DNA of 64,000 nt from Argentina anserina (taxonomy: Eukaryota; Streptophyta; Magnoliopsida; Rosales; Rosaceae). The notes under the pieces are model-generated. The model had not been told where the DNA came from. It saw only the letters and a list, made by a program, of their open reading frames with translations, and searched no databases. Location: NCBI RefSeq assembly GCF_933775445.1, contig NC_065872.1:20522001-20586000 (forward strand). The letters run 5' to 3'. Of this stretch, positions 48,147 to 59,828 are shown piece after piece. Made by a program: the position numbers and the translations under genes. Position 1 is the first letter of the stretch, and each line of letters opens with the position of its first letter.

Positions 48147-49276
48147 GAGGAAAATTTACCAACAGTCCCTGAACTCATGTGGTAAGGATAATTTGATCCC
48201 TGACCTTTAAAAATGATCAAAGAGATCCATGAACTCTTATTCTGATATCAATAAAGTACTTCTTTCAAAACTTTTGGAATATTCCGTTAAAATATTATTT
48301 TTTCTGTTAATTTTGTCATTTTTTTATTTGTTAGTTGGGAATTTATTTCTTTGAGTTGATCGAATCGAAGATTAAACCTTTTCGAGTTGTTCTGCAACTT
48401 TGTTATTGCCTTTTTCTCTATATAGATAATCTAGAAATTCAATCAGGCTATGTCTTGACGGATCAATATCTGCTACTACAATCTCCTTTTGGAGATGAAT
48501 ATGTTCGTCGTATAGGATATTTAATATTCTACAAACGTATTATATGGATTACTGGCTTTCTTGAATATGTTTTGAATGAAAGCACACTTGCCACTTATCA
48601 GTAACTTTTTCAGTACAAAAAGACTGGTAATTTTAGGTCTGACTTCTTTTTTATTGAATATAAGAAGCCAATTTTGTGGCATAAGCCTGATCTTCACTTG
48701 TTTCTGAGCGAAACAAGCTCTGATACCAGTTAGGGCGAATCTAACCGATGCTCAAAATGTGAAGAGGTTTCTGATCTTCTTCAAAAATTTCTTGAAGAAC
48801 TTTGATATTTTCTTGAGATGCGTAGATTCTACGCTGTATTGTGTAAATAATATCCCAATAATTTTTGGTATTTCTTGGAAGATTCTCTATATTTCTTATT
48901 AGCTTTTTATATTTTTCTTTTTCTTATTGCAATTCTTTTAAAGACAGTTTAGCAAACGCTAAAAGCCTAAGTCTATAAACTATGATAATTGCTATGATGA
49001 TAAAATAATTGTTTACTTTTGAGTATAGAGGGTAGATTTAAAGATTAGTAAACTGCTTAGAAAAATAAATTTTAAGAATTAGGTACACCATGCTCCGTTA
49101 AAATTTTAACAAAATGACAAACAGAAAAAGTAATATCTTAATGGAATATTTTAAAAATTTTGACAGAAGTACCTTATTGATATTAGAATAAGAGTTCAGA
49201 GATCTCTTTAATCATTTTTCAAGGTCAGGGATCATATTGTCCTAAAACGTAAGTTCATGTTTATTGAATTTTTCTC
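48147..49276. mobile_element. Inverted-repeat (foldback) element with internal ORF-like sequence
   Basis: Arms of about 180 bp at 48,147-48,330 and 49,095-49,276 are inverted copies. Both contain 'gatccctgacctt', 'aaaaatgat(c/t)aaagagat', 'gaactcttattct' and 'tatcaataa(a/g)gtacttct'. No clean target duplication was found. The middle carries a plus-strand frame (48,335-48,604, continuing past one stop to about 48,720 and a second stop to 48,804) with ordinary-looking residues such as EYKKPILWHKPDLHLFL and CSKCEEVSDLLQKFLEEL. I do not recognise the family. It could be sequence captured by a transposon. Confidence 0.65.
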
Positions 49277-49419
49277 ATTAGCAGAACCTTATGGGGCATT
49301 GTGTGAAAGAATCAACCAAACAGATACGCAATCAAACACGAAGACATTTGGTTTGTTTTGAGGGCGAGACCCCCACAAAAATCGAGCGATAAAGTCTGGA
49401 ATTTTATTCCCGGCTTGCT

Positions 49420-52400
49420 ATGATTTTGGCGAAACTGGGAAAACTCGCGTCTCTCGGGGTCTCAAGGCATATGAGGAACATGTACCTTGAGCCTTTCTAT
49501 CTGCCAAGTCGTCATTTCAACAAGGTTTGTTGCTTATCTTGTTCCTGATTATGATGATCCTTTGTACTTTTTTTGTTGTGTTTGTTTTGATTTTTGAGAT
49601 TGAATGTTGGTGGTCATTTCCAGCGGGCTCTAGGGAACATTCCAGAGTTTGTCAGAATCGTCGAAGTGGGTCCGAGGGATGGACTCCAGAACGAGAAGCA
49701 GATCGTTCCAAGTCATGTTAAGGTTAAGTTGATTCAGATGCTGATCTCCTCGGGCCTCAGTGTTGTTGAGGCTACAAGCTTTGTCTCTCCCAAATGGGTT
49801 CCTCAGGTTCTTTCTACTTACATTGGAAATATCAAAGCCATGTGAATTGTGATAAAAATCGTTATGCTTGCTTATTGTCACTGCTTCATTGTCGAAAAGC
49901 GAGCTCATTATTGAAGAGAACATATTCATATACACTTGCTTGTGTTTGTTCTGGATTAAGACATCTTAGTCAGTTCATTTACTAAATCCGAATTTATGTT
50001 AATCACAAGTCATGGAGGCATCTATTTGTCGTCCATCGTCTTTCTATTGATGGAAATTTGTTGGCCGATAGGTTGTCTATTGGTGGACGTGATTGAAATA
50101 ATTGCCTTACAGTTGATAACTTGAGCTTTACGATTTACAATGCTTTCCATTTGGTGACTGTTTTAGGTTTTTCCCGAGTGATTTTACTGATTATGTTAGC
50201 TTCTACAGGTTTTTAGCTTTTTTTTTCTCTCTTTTCGTATCTACTTATACTTGTTCTCCTTGAAATCAAACAAATTTTAGTTCCAAAAGAAAGTTGTATC
50301 ATTTGTGTTGTTTGTAGTCTGAGTTGTTCCGCTCAATTACTATTTTTTCAACTTTTTTTTTTCTGTTCATGTTTTTAGCTTTCATTTTGGTTGGTTAGTT
50401 TTCTTATATTCTCTTCTTTGTATTCTTGAAATCAATACAGGTTTCGTTTATAAATCAACATTGCTAGTATATTTGAATTAATGTTTTCAACTATCCATCT
50501 TTTACATAGTTTGGTTTCCACTAGGCTTATGGTTGGGGAATTAAAGGTTGTATAATGTCTTGTGGATCTTTAATTTCAGCTGGCAGACGCAAAGGATGTT
50601 ATGGAGGCGATTCGGAATATAGGAGGTGCTAGGTTTCCCGTTTTAACTCCCAATCTCAAAGTGAGCAATTTATATTGAAAGCATTGTTTCTAAACCCAAA
50701 TGGATGTATGGACTCAACTAATATTTCTAAAAGTTTTCCTGTAGGGTTTCGAGGCTGCTGTTGCTGCTGGTGCAAAAGAAGTTGCTATCTTTGCTTCAGC
50801 TTCGGAGTCTTTTTCAAAATCAAATATAAATTGCAGTATTGAAGACAGTCTCAGACGTTACCGTGATGTTGCTAGTGCTGCTAGAGAGCTTTCTATTCCT
50901 GTTCGTGGGTATATTTTATTCTAACCCCTTTGGTGTTTGGTCACCATCTTATTTCTTTGAGTTCTCTTATCTTCATCGGATGTTGTTTGAAATACAAGAA
51001 ATCAGTTAATTGCCTACCCAAAATTCTTGATCTAGAATTTGGACTTCTTTTAGGTCTTCTTCTTTGTTTGAATTGGTTGAGACTTTTGTTGTGCATCAGA
51101 TCATAGATTTTGGGGACCAATGCCTGAGTTTCAGATGCCATTCATCTCCAGATCAATGGATATGGACCTGGGGCAACTGGATATTATTTCCATCTGATCT
51201 AACCATTTTTTAATCTTGCTAGATATATATCATGTGTTGTGGGGTGCCCAACGGAAGGAGCTGTACCCCCATCTCAAGTAGCATATGTGGCTAAAGAACT
51301 TTATGATATGGGTTGCTTTGACATTTCTCTCGGTGATACAATTGGTGTTGGTACTCCAGGTAAATGTTTTTTTAGTTGGTTGAAATTCAAGTTGGATAAC
51401 TATTTTGGCTTTGTACTTAATCTAAAGCCTTGAAATTTACATTTTCTGGGTGAAAGTTGTCATCACTCCTCAGACATTAATTGGTCGCAGGTGGCAGACC
51501 TATTAGATCTATACCCGAAGCACCTCTATGGGTCATCTAAATACTTTAGATTATTAGAAAAGTGACTGCTTAAGCTTTCTCTCGAACTTATTTTCTGTAT
51601 CACAGTCTTGTGTAATGACTAAGGGAAGGTAAATTTGTTTATTTATCGATTTATCGGTTGTAGGAAAATAATCTTTGGCTGGATGGGTTGGCATGCTGTG
51701 CAGGCACTAGGCCGAGTGTGCAGTATCTATGCGAAGTAACCTCACTTATGACACACCTCTAGTAACATTATTCGACATGTGTTTACATGGCTGAACTAGC
51801 AGACCTTGGGTAGTTGTAGCCGCTTTTTTTGTTAAATTAATTTAGGATTTCTTTTCGTTCAGGTACCATTGTTCCAATGCTCGAAGAGGTTATTGATGTG
51901 GTCCCAGTTCAGAACCTTGCTGTCCATTTCCATGACACTTATGGCCAAGCTCTTTCAAACATACTAGTATCTCTTCAGGTAACCATGCTGTGCATCTTGA
52001 CTTCAAAAGAGAAGCTTTTCTCTTATGTGTGTAAGGGAGGCAATTTTTAACAAAATTAGTGAAAGTTTTGTTCTGCATGACTATTCATGCATTTTCCAAG
52101 AAAAGTCATGTTCACTCTGTACTGTGGCCACACATTTAGCATTTAAAACAGAGTTTATGTGAGTTGTGTTATAAGACTTGATGAGTAATATCTATTCATC
52201 TCAGCTAACATATATATTAGATCATGGAAAAGTGCAATAGCCTAAACTTGTCACTTAGTGATGCAGCACAGTAGCTGGATCACAAACTCTAAGAAATATA
52301 GGTTAAGTACACACTGATTTTAGGATTCACTCTCAGGCTTCACACCCTAGTCTAGGCTTCACACCCAAAACACTATAATTTGGGAATCTCTCCCACGTTT

Positions 52401-55400
52401 CTCACCTTAATTCTATCACAGGAAAATTTTCAGTAAACACTGATATTCTTATTCAACATAGCATATCTCAGCCCATTAGCTTTTACAGTTATTTATAATA
52501 GGTTCTATAACTGACACTAACTAGCTTTTAAGACTCTTCAGGACTTGAAATTCAGAAACTGAAACATAAAAGACCTAATAAATAAAAACTTAATACTCCT
52601 AAACTGAACAGAAACAAAAAGACACAACTCTTGAAATAACACTAAGCCTAAAAACTCTTTGGATCAGACTTCTCAGCTGCTAATTAAAATCCTGGGATCA
52701 ATTAATCAACCATAAAGGTAATGATCAGCTACTCTATTTTTTCATCTCTTCCATTCATAAACCTTGAAAGGGTTGGCATGATGTCCTCATCATACTCCCC
52801 GGCTGAAAAGAGCTCGCCTCCGGTGAGATAAAGTTGCAGCATCTCTTGATGATATTGAGCCCTTCCTTACCTACCCAGATGTTGTTAGAGTCTGGTTTGT
52901 CCCTCCACTTCATTAGATATTATGGGTAACAACCTTCTTTCATTGAATCCACAACGTTTTCAGCTACATCTTTTGGACTGATGATGTTTAAGGATTTGGA
53001 ATGATGCCCCCCATTACTGAATGATTCAAGTACCGGTTTGGGCTCGATTGGGGTCAGCTTGATGTGCTTCCCTTCATAATAAAAAAAACGTGTTGGCATG
53101 GCATGAGGTGGTTACATCAAGATCATACAACCATGGTCTGCCTAAAAGAATATGTCCCACATCTATTGGCACCACATCACACCAAACACTGTCCTTGTAG
53201 GATGAAAATTGAATAGGTACCTGACACTGCTGCTTTACAGGAATGGAAGACTTATCAATCCATGCTACATGGTAGGGTTGAGGATGATCGGTAGGGGTCA
53301 AACCCAATTTAGAGATGGTTTGAGGGGAAACCACATTGATGCAGCTCCCATTGTCAATGATGATCTTATAACTTTTGTCTCCTCTTTCAACATAAGTGTG
53401 AAAAAGGGATGTTCTCCGCCAATCTTCGGCCCCCTTAGGTTGAGTTAAGGTGCATCTTATCACAGCCGTGTTCGGTTGAACATCTTCCTCTAAATCATCT
53501 TTACCTGAGATTTCAGGGTCATAAACTTCTTTCTCCAGTTCTTTCTGAACATTAGCCTCATCTTCTTTAGTGGCTGCAAACAGACTTCGAGCTTGCTCTT
53601 TGGTTGGGCATTGTCTAGCATAGTGACCATAGCCTTGACACCTATACCACCTTATAGATATCCCTCCTTGATTACCGGATTGTACTCCTTTTCCTTTATC
53701 TGTTTTAACCAAAGAATTGACAGTACTAGAGTTGGAAAATGGAGATGTGTTGATCTAGATGAGCTGGGAGACAAGTCAGGACTTGGTTGGTCCAACTGCC
53801 TATGCACAATGGTTGTGGGGGTCTTCAAGTAATGCTCCAACTCCAGAACAATTTGATAGGCTCGCTCCAACGAATACACCTCATGAGGAATCAACTCCCT
53901 TTGAAGTTCTGGACGAAGGTCGGTTTTGAAACGGGCAAGGGTTACATATGGATCTTCAGTTATGTTACATCTCACCATAAATTCTTCGAACTTATCGATA
54001 TACTCCACAGCTGGCATGCTCCCTTGACGAAGAGATTGCCACTGGTCCAGCAAGCGCTGTTGGTAAGCCAAAGGAACATATTTTTCCTTCAGCCTTTCTT
54101 TCATCTCATCCCATTCTGTAACAAGTTCTTCCCCTGCCCTTGCAAGCCTTTTTTCCATACCAGTCCACCATTCTCTCGTTTTGCCTACCAACTTCATCTT
54201 TGCAAAGCGCACCTTTGAGCTTATGACAATTCATACCAGTCAAAATAATGATCCATGTCTGAAATCCAATCCAAACACATCTTTGCATTCAGTTGGCCAT
54301 CAAAGTTTGGAGCTTCAACTTTAATAGACCTCAAAACTTTTTCTTCAGGATCATGTCCATCTTGCCTATTAATATTCCGGAGGGGCTGTTGCCTGCGAGC
54401 AGTCCTTCTAGGTTGCATCCTCTGTCCTCCACCTACACTCTCTTCTTCATTGAGAATGGAGGCTTCAAGTTCTGCCACACGCCGGTCAGAGGCTGCTGCA
54501 TGGTCTTGCATTATGTTCTCAATCTGTCCAAGTTGAGCGAGTACGGCTTCCAAGGTTTCAGCCACAGTTTCAGCATCCATGGCTGAATGGGAATTCTATG
54601 GGCTGGAGCTAGCAACACTAGAGCTTGTCCAGCTCTGATACCAAAGCTGATGCAGCACAGTAGCTGCTTAGGAACCTGGATCACAAGCTCTAAGAAATGT
54701 AGGTTAAGCACACACTGATTTTAGGATTCACTCCCAGGCTTCACACCCAATACACTATAATTTGGGAATCTCTCCCAGGTTTCTCACTTTAATCCTATCA
54801 CATGAAAATTCAGTAAACACTGATATTCTTATTCAACATAGCATATCTCAGCCCATTGGCTTTTACAGTAATTTATACTAGGTTCTATAACTGACACTAA
54901 CTAGCTTTTAAGACTCTTTAGGACTCTTGAAATTCAGAAACTGAAACATAAAAGACCTAATAAATAAAAACTTAATACTCCTAAACTGAACAGAAACAAA
55001 AAGACATGAGTAAACTCTTGAAATAATACTAAGCCTAAAAACTCTTTGGATCAGACTTCTTCTCAGTTGCTAATTAAAATCCTAAGATCAATTAATTAAC
55101 CATAAAGAAAGGTAATGATCAGCTGCTCTATTTTTTCTTCTCTTCCATTCATAAACCTTGAAAGGGTTGACATGATGTCCTCATCACTTAGGAAAGTGCA
55201 ACAATTTCTAATACTCGTGGTGATTTTGACTCCCCTATTTGAAGAAAGAAATCAGTGATCCTCCCGAGATTGACATTAATTTGTACTTTCATAGTTTTAC
55301 TGGTAGGCCCGTATACACCCCATTTTGATGGTTGTGCTCTGCGGCACAAATTGATGTCTGAAAAAATGTGATTAGGTGATTGTCAGGTTCATTTTAAAAC

Positions 55401-55878
55401 AAAATTATGACTTTATTTTGCAAATTAGAAAGGAAGAAATGTTGAATAATAATTGAAGAATGGCTGAGTGTGCATTAAGTTGAATGTACACGTTGATGAG
55501 TTGGCCAGATTGATGTAGCAGCTGCCTTTGTTTTTTTTTTTTACTGGTTCTAAATACTTTATTTTTTGTTTTCTCACCCGAAACTTTGTTAAGATGGTAG
55601 AATGAGATAACACTTTTTCATCGTTGCAGATGGGCATCAGCACAGTGGATTCATCAGTCTCTGGTCTTGGGGGTTGTCCATATGCTAAAGGTGCTTCTGG
55701 CAATGTTGCCACGGAGGATGTTGTGTACATGCTTAATGGACTTGGAGTGAAGACCAACGTAGATCTTAAAATGCTCATGATGGCTGGGGACTTTATCTGC
55801 AAGCACTTAGGACGCTCGTCTGGTTCAAAGACAGCTGTGGCCTTGAGTAAAGTCCCTGCTCATGCCTCTAAACTATGA
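49420..55878 (+). CDS. HMGCL: Hydroxymethylglutaryl-CoA lyase, mitochondrial
   Basis: Cleaves HMG-CoA to acetoacetate and acetyl-CoA, the last step of leucine breakdown, in the mitochondrial matrix. Seven coding exons with GT-AG borders and consistent phase: 49,420-49,524; 49,624-49,806; 50,580-50,660; 50,745-50,908; 51,223-51,359; 51,863-51,978; 55,630-55,878; product 344 residues. The first exon is Lys/Arg/Ser-rich with no acid before residue 24, fitting a transit peptide. Active-site residues of the family are all present: R53 and D54 in [10 protein letters not shown]84, metal ligands H245 and H247 in HFHDTYGQA, catalytic C278 in [13 protein letters not shown]287. Many plant homologues have a longer N-terminus, so an upstream alternative start or exon is possible. 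Intron 6 is 3,651 bp because a 2.9-kb retrotransposon sits in it; no exon is damaged. Confidence 0.95.
52259..52792 (-). repeat. 3' LTR of the intronic gag-protease element
   Basis: Direct repeat of 54,648-55,186. Relative to the other LTR it lacks the segment 'cttaggaacc' near its start and has several substitutions and small indels, so the insertion is not recent. Confidence 0.92.
53074..54580 (-). pseudogene. Ty3/gypsy gag-protease polyprotein, frame-shifted
   Basis: Minus strand. It starts [20 protein letters not shown] (54,580), with a basic stretch and then [20 protein letters not shown], the usual gypsy gag entry. A frame change near 54,215 leads to [32 protein letters not shown] and [16 protein letters not shown]. 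After a second frame change near 53,720 there is a zinc knuckle [13 protein letters not shown], in which the expected first Cys is Trp. Then a protease with [12 protein letters not shown] (family motif D-S/T-G; Asn replaces Ser/Thr) and the late [11 protein letters not shown] motif. The frame continues past 53,074 towards 52,930. Both the altered knuckle and protease site suggest loss of activity. Confidence 0.85.
54632..54643 (-). promoter_or_regulatory. Primer-binding site (initiator tRNA-Met)
   Basis: In reverse the 12 bases read TGGTATCAGAGC, the standard complement to the 3' end of plant initiator tRNA-Met, four bases inside the 5' LTR. Confidence 0.88.
54648..55186 (-). repeat. 5' LTR of the intronic gag-protease element
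   Basis: Partner of 52,259-52,792. It ends at the CTTAG target duplication, after which HMGCL intron sequence resumes. Confidence 0.92.
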
Positions 55879-57125
55879 GATCCAGCACTATACATTTTAC
55901 TTCCCTATATCCAGTTGGTGTATTGCAAGTAGATTAGAGCTTTAATTTGGCAGAACAATGAAGCTAATTAGTGGGGCAAGTAACTGTTTTTAGGTGCACA
56001 TGCAGAAGCCTACAGAAGTGATGAGTAAGTTGATCTGGTAATGTCCTTCACGTGTACATTCAAATAAAGAGGGGATCCCAGTACTCATGTGAATAACCAT
56101 ATTTTTGTCACTAAGTTGATTATTAGCCTTGTTTTCTTTATTTGTTGAAAACTAACCAAATTAGAGGTGAATGAGACCACAATACCCTTCATCTCTGGTG
56201 CCGGAGCTTTAGTTTTTTTTTTTTTTTTTCAGTTTTGGCGTTTTGTGTTTCCTTAATTGGGTTGCTTTCGTCCTCTATATATCTCTGGTATGGTGAAAGT
56301 TCAACCCTTTTCCTCTTTAGGTTGTATCTCGGGCTTTAGTCTGTGTACTGGCCGGGTCTTTCTTTTGGGCATTGGTCACATGATGAAATTATATCATTCA
56401 CCAAAAAAGAAAAGCATTAAAATTCAACAATGTGCCAGAGCGCCTGTAGGTTTAATATTCTTAGTTCCGATGTTGAATCAACTTCCAATTCCAACTCTGG
56501 AGATGCTCCCATTTTCTTTCACCTTTGTGTCTGAACCTAGTTCCAAGCTACCACAGCATCCAGCGGTTCTTTTCCTAAGTCTAAACCCCAATACTTAGGA
56601 ATCCAATCTATTGCAACACTAAACACTTGATCGTATTCTCGATCCAAATAGTACAAAAGCGTCGATTCCAGTTCACTAAATTCTTATGTTTTTGGTCTCC
56701 CTGATGCTAACTCTCCACTCTTCTCGTTGGATATATAATTATGTGTTTCGCTGTGCGTTTGCCCGAAGGGGCAAAGAGTCCCCGGTCTCCCTTGGCAATA
56801 GTTTCGCTTGATGAAGATTTACTTCAGCCAAAGAGAATGAATTTCCATTGGATTGATAGAAACTAAAAGTAATTTTAAAGTAATAAGTACAGTTAGCTTT
56901 ACTACTACCGTAAGAAAATGGCCATGGAGAGGTTGCTTGGACACGTGTTGCATTCGTAATGAAAGCTTAGGCAGCTCAGGTGGGTAAGGAGCTCAGAAGA
57001 GGATCCGAGTCCTTATTGCTAGACGGTGAGCAATGTCGAACCATTATCGAATTGAAGGAGAAATAAAAACAAAGTATTGTTACTTTAGTCCATTTAGTAG
57101 AAGATTCTAACGTGCACATTGGTTT
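55879..57125. other. HMGCL 3' UTR and intergenic region
   Basis: A candidate polyadenylation signal AATAAA lies at 56,063-56,068, about 185 bp after the stop codon. Beyond that is a poly-T tract (56,212-56,230) and a stretch near 56,260-56,430 ending 'aaattatatcattcaccaaaaa', which resembles the 3' tail of a plant LINE, though I cannot confirm it. No gene was found. Confidence 0.5.
56115..57012. repeat. Block whose two ends recur 4.1 kb downstream (left copy)
   Basis: The left end (about 56,115-56,196: 'atttgttgaaaa', 'gagaccacaatacccttc') and right end (56,961-57,012: 'gaaagcttagg', 'agaggatccgagtcc') recur at 60,220-60,299 and 61,066-61,116 with the same order and almost the same spacing. 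The middle parts do not look alike by eye. Confidence 0.55.
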
Positions 57126-59828
57126 GGTAGTGACTGTAAGACCATCTTTGTCAAAGAAGAATTGTGCATCCAATTTAAACAAGGCCTTGTGGATCTGTCC
57201 AATGCTCTTGCCTCGTGGAACAGTAAGAAAGATTGTTGCAAGTGGAGAGGAATAAGATGCAACACTCAAACTGGTCATGTCACCAGTCTTAATTTCTCCT
57301 TTACCTTTGATGCATACTACTATTTTTCCCACTCTGAAGTCCTTTTAAGAGGTGAAATTAGTCCTTCACTTATTGAATTGCCATGCATAAATTACTTGGA
57401 CCTCGGTTTTATTGATTTTGAAGGAATTGTGATTCCCAAATTCATTGGCTCTTTGAGTCAGTTGAAAAAACTAAATCTCTAATATTGCAATTTTCGTGGG
57501 CCTCCTCCTCCCCAATTAGGGACCCTCTCTAATTTTCACACTCTTGATCTTTTTGGCACTGATATTGGAGGAAATAAGATTCCCAAGTTTATTGGTTATT
57601 TAAGTCAATTAAGGGAACTAAGACTCAAAGAGACTTAGTTTGGAGGAGTGGTTAACTCACTTTCTTCCCTGAGATACCTGGACATGTCGGGGCTAGATTT
57701 CTCAAAAGTTGTGAATTGGCCACAATCTTTAAGCAAACTCACTTCACTGATTTAGCTGCACTTATCTGCGTGCAACCTTTCTGATGTCAATCTAAGATCA
57801 CTCTCCATAATGAATTCTTCCAACTCTCTTCAACTCCTTGACCTTTCTGTTAATGTTCTGAATTCTTCAATATTCAATTGGATAGCCAACGTTAGCACCA
57901 ACTTTGTCCATATTGATCTGTCTTCCAATAACCTTGAAAGTGGGATACCAAAAGGCTTTCAATATTTATGCAGCCTAGAGTCGTTGAGCTTATCAAATAA
58001 TAATGTCTCTGGAAACATTAAGGAATCTATAAAAAAAATGCCTTGTTTTGTGCAAAGAACACACTTGAGACGTTGGACTTGAGTATGAACCAGTTTTGGG
58101 GTTCAATTCCAGAACTGACAGGTTTTTCAAAGATGAGATATTTTAATCTAAACAGTAATAATTTAACTGGGTCTCTTCCCGAGAGTATCAGGGAACTCTC
58201 TAGCCTCGAAGAATTGCATCTCCGTCGGAATTCTATGATTGGTGTCATCAGAGAATCCCACTTTCGGAACCCCTCTCATTTACAAATACTGAGACCTAAT
58301 GGTGGTAATCATTTTTCCATGAAACTCAACTCCGATTGGAATCCACCATTTCAACTTATTGGTATGTTAGACATTTCCTATTGCAACGTGGGCCCAAATT
58401 TTCCTAAGTGGATTATAACGCAGACAAATATCTCTGAGCTTGATCTCTCTAATGCCGGGATATCAGGATCATTACGTCATAATTTTGGGGATCTACTTCC
58501 AACTGGCTTAGAAACTATAGTTCTCTCTACCGACCAAATCCATGGGAAAACACCGAATCTGTCAACAACAAGATTGATTCATGTTTACTTGTCTACTGAT
58601 CGGTTTGCTGGTGCGGAGCCATTGTTTCCTCCGACACTCCAGGTGGTGGATCTCTCGCATAACATGTTTTCTGAGCCCTTGTCTTCCATCTGCGCATCTT
58701 CCTTCGGGGCTCATAGTTCATTGTTGGTGACATTTCTCACAACCTACTGACATGGGAGCTTCCTAATTGTGTGATGCAATTTCAAAATTTGTTTGCATTG
58801 AATCTTGGAAGGAATAAATTATCTGGGAAACTACCGAGCTCATTAGGAAATTTGGTGGGGATTTTTGTATTGCGTTTGCATGAAAACAACTTTTCAAGAG
58901 AATTGCCTTCTTTAGAGAACTGTACTGATTTACAGATGGTTGACCTGGGTGACAATAACTTGTCCGGTAAGATACCAACATGGATCGGCCAAAGCCTAAC
59001 CGAGTTACGGTATCTACGCTTACGCTCCAACGAGTTCAATGGAATCATGCCATTGTCCCTGTGCAATCTAGCCTCCATTCATGTTTTAGACCTCTCACAT
59101 AACAATATTTCAGGAGCCTTACCACATTGCTTTAATAACATATCAGCTTCATCATATGGTACTATATCTGATAGTCCTTGATAATTCAATAAAACTTGTG
59201 TGGAAAGGAATAGAAATTGAGTTTGGGAGAAATCTTGAGGGTATGAGGAGCATTGACATGTCTAGCAATTATTTGGTTGGCGAAATTTCGGAGAGTATAG
59301 CTAGTATGACCGAGTTGAAATCCCTCAACTTGTCAAGAAACCATTTGACGGGAAAGCTTCCTGAAGACTTTGGTAACATGAAGAATTTGGAGTCTCTTGA
59401 TCTGTCAAGAAATTATTTTATTCCCGCAAGTTTTTCAAGATTTAACATTTCTTGAAGTGTTGGACGTATCACACAACCACTTGTCAGGAAGAATTCCAGT
59501 AGGCACCAAACTTCAGGGTTTCAATGCTTCTGTTTATACTGATAATCTTGGATTTTGTGGACCACCGTTGACACCAAATTGCTCAGGAAATGGAACAACT
59601 CAAGCTGATGATAACAAAAAACATGATAATGATGGTCACATAAGCCTGGGATTCCTTATCTGTGCAGTGTTGGGATTCATCACAGGGTTTTGGGTGGTGT
59701 GTGGCAGTTTACTGCTGAAGAGTTCTTGGAGATACGCCTACTTCAAATTCCTGGATGAGTCAAGAGATTGGATTTATGTCAAAATGGCTGTGTACAAGGC
59801 AAAACTGCAGAGGAGACTACAAAGATAA
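57126..59828 (+). pseudogene. LRR receptor-like protein (EIX/Cf type), pseudogene
   Basis: Intact relatives are membrane receptors for microbial elicitors that lack a kinase domain. The relic has an N-cap (CIQFKQGLVDLSNALASW, DCCKWRGIRCN). It then has a run of about 24-residue LRRs with the plant consensus (LDLSSNNLESGIP, LNLSRNHLTGKLP, LDVSHNHLSGRIP), a cap with GFCGPPL and C, and a transmembrane helix (LGFLICAVLGFITGFWVVCG). It ends in the short basic tail typical of EIX-like proteins (SWRYAYFKFLDESRDWIYV). Stops at 57,480, 57,636 and 57,753 and frame changes near 58,040, 58,750, 59,170 and 59,430 break it. No signal peptide was found upstream. Damage is spread evenly, suggesting long neutral decay rather than one event. 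Confidence 0.9.

Larger units (their letters stand above)
52259..55186 (-). mobile_element. Compact gag-protease LTR retrotransposon in HMGCL intron 6
   Basis: Complete ends: LTRs at 52,259-52,792 and 54,648-55,186 (about 535 bp), both TGATGCAGCACAG...CTCATCA, flanked by a perfect CTTAG duplication (52,254-52,258 and 55,187-55,191). In reverse, next to the right LTR, lies TGGTATCAGAGC (54,632-54,643), an exact initiator-tRNA primer site. Next to the left LTR is a GGGGAG purine tract. The interior encodes gag and protease only; RT, RNase H and integrase are absent. It is antisense to the host gene. The element would depend on proteins from a full gypsy relative. Confidence 0.92.

Noticed and set aside
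48710..48730. Primer-binding site of an LTR element inside the foldback element
   Set aside because: The 13-base match is in reverse orientation and no LTR is recognisable next to it, so it was not annotated as a functional site.
48335..48804. Independent plant gene
   Set aside because: The frame has stops, lies wholly between inverted arms and lacks a start with supporting context; more likely captured or decayed sequence.
53209..54586. Plus-strand frames of 79-143 codons in the HMGCL intron
   Set aside because: They are antisense shadows of the gag-protease frame on the minus strand.
56260..56598. 113-codon frame after HMGCL
   Set aside because: Composition and the 'attatatcattcaccaaaaa' tail suggest non-coding LINE-like DNA; no domain recognised.
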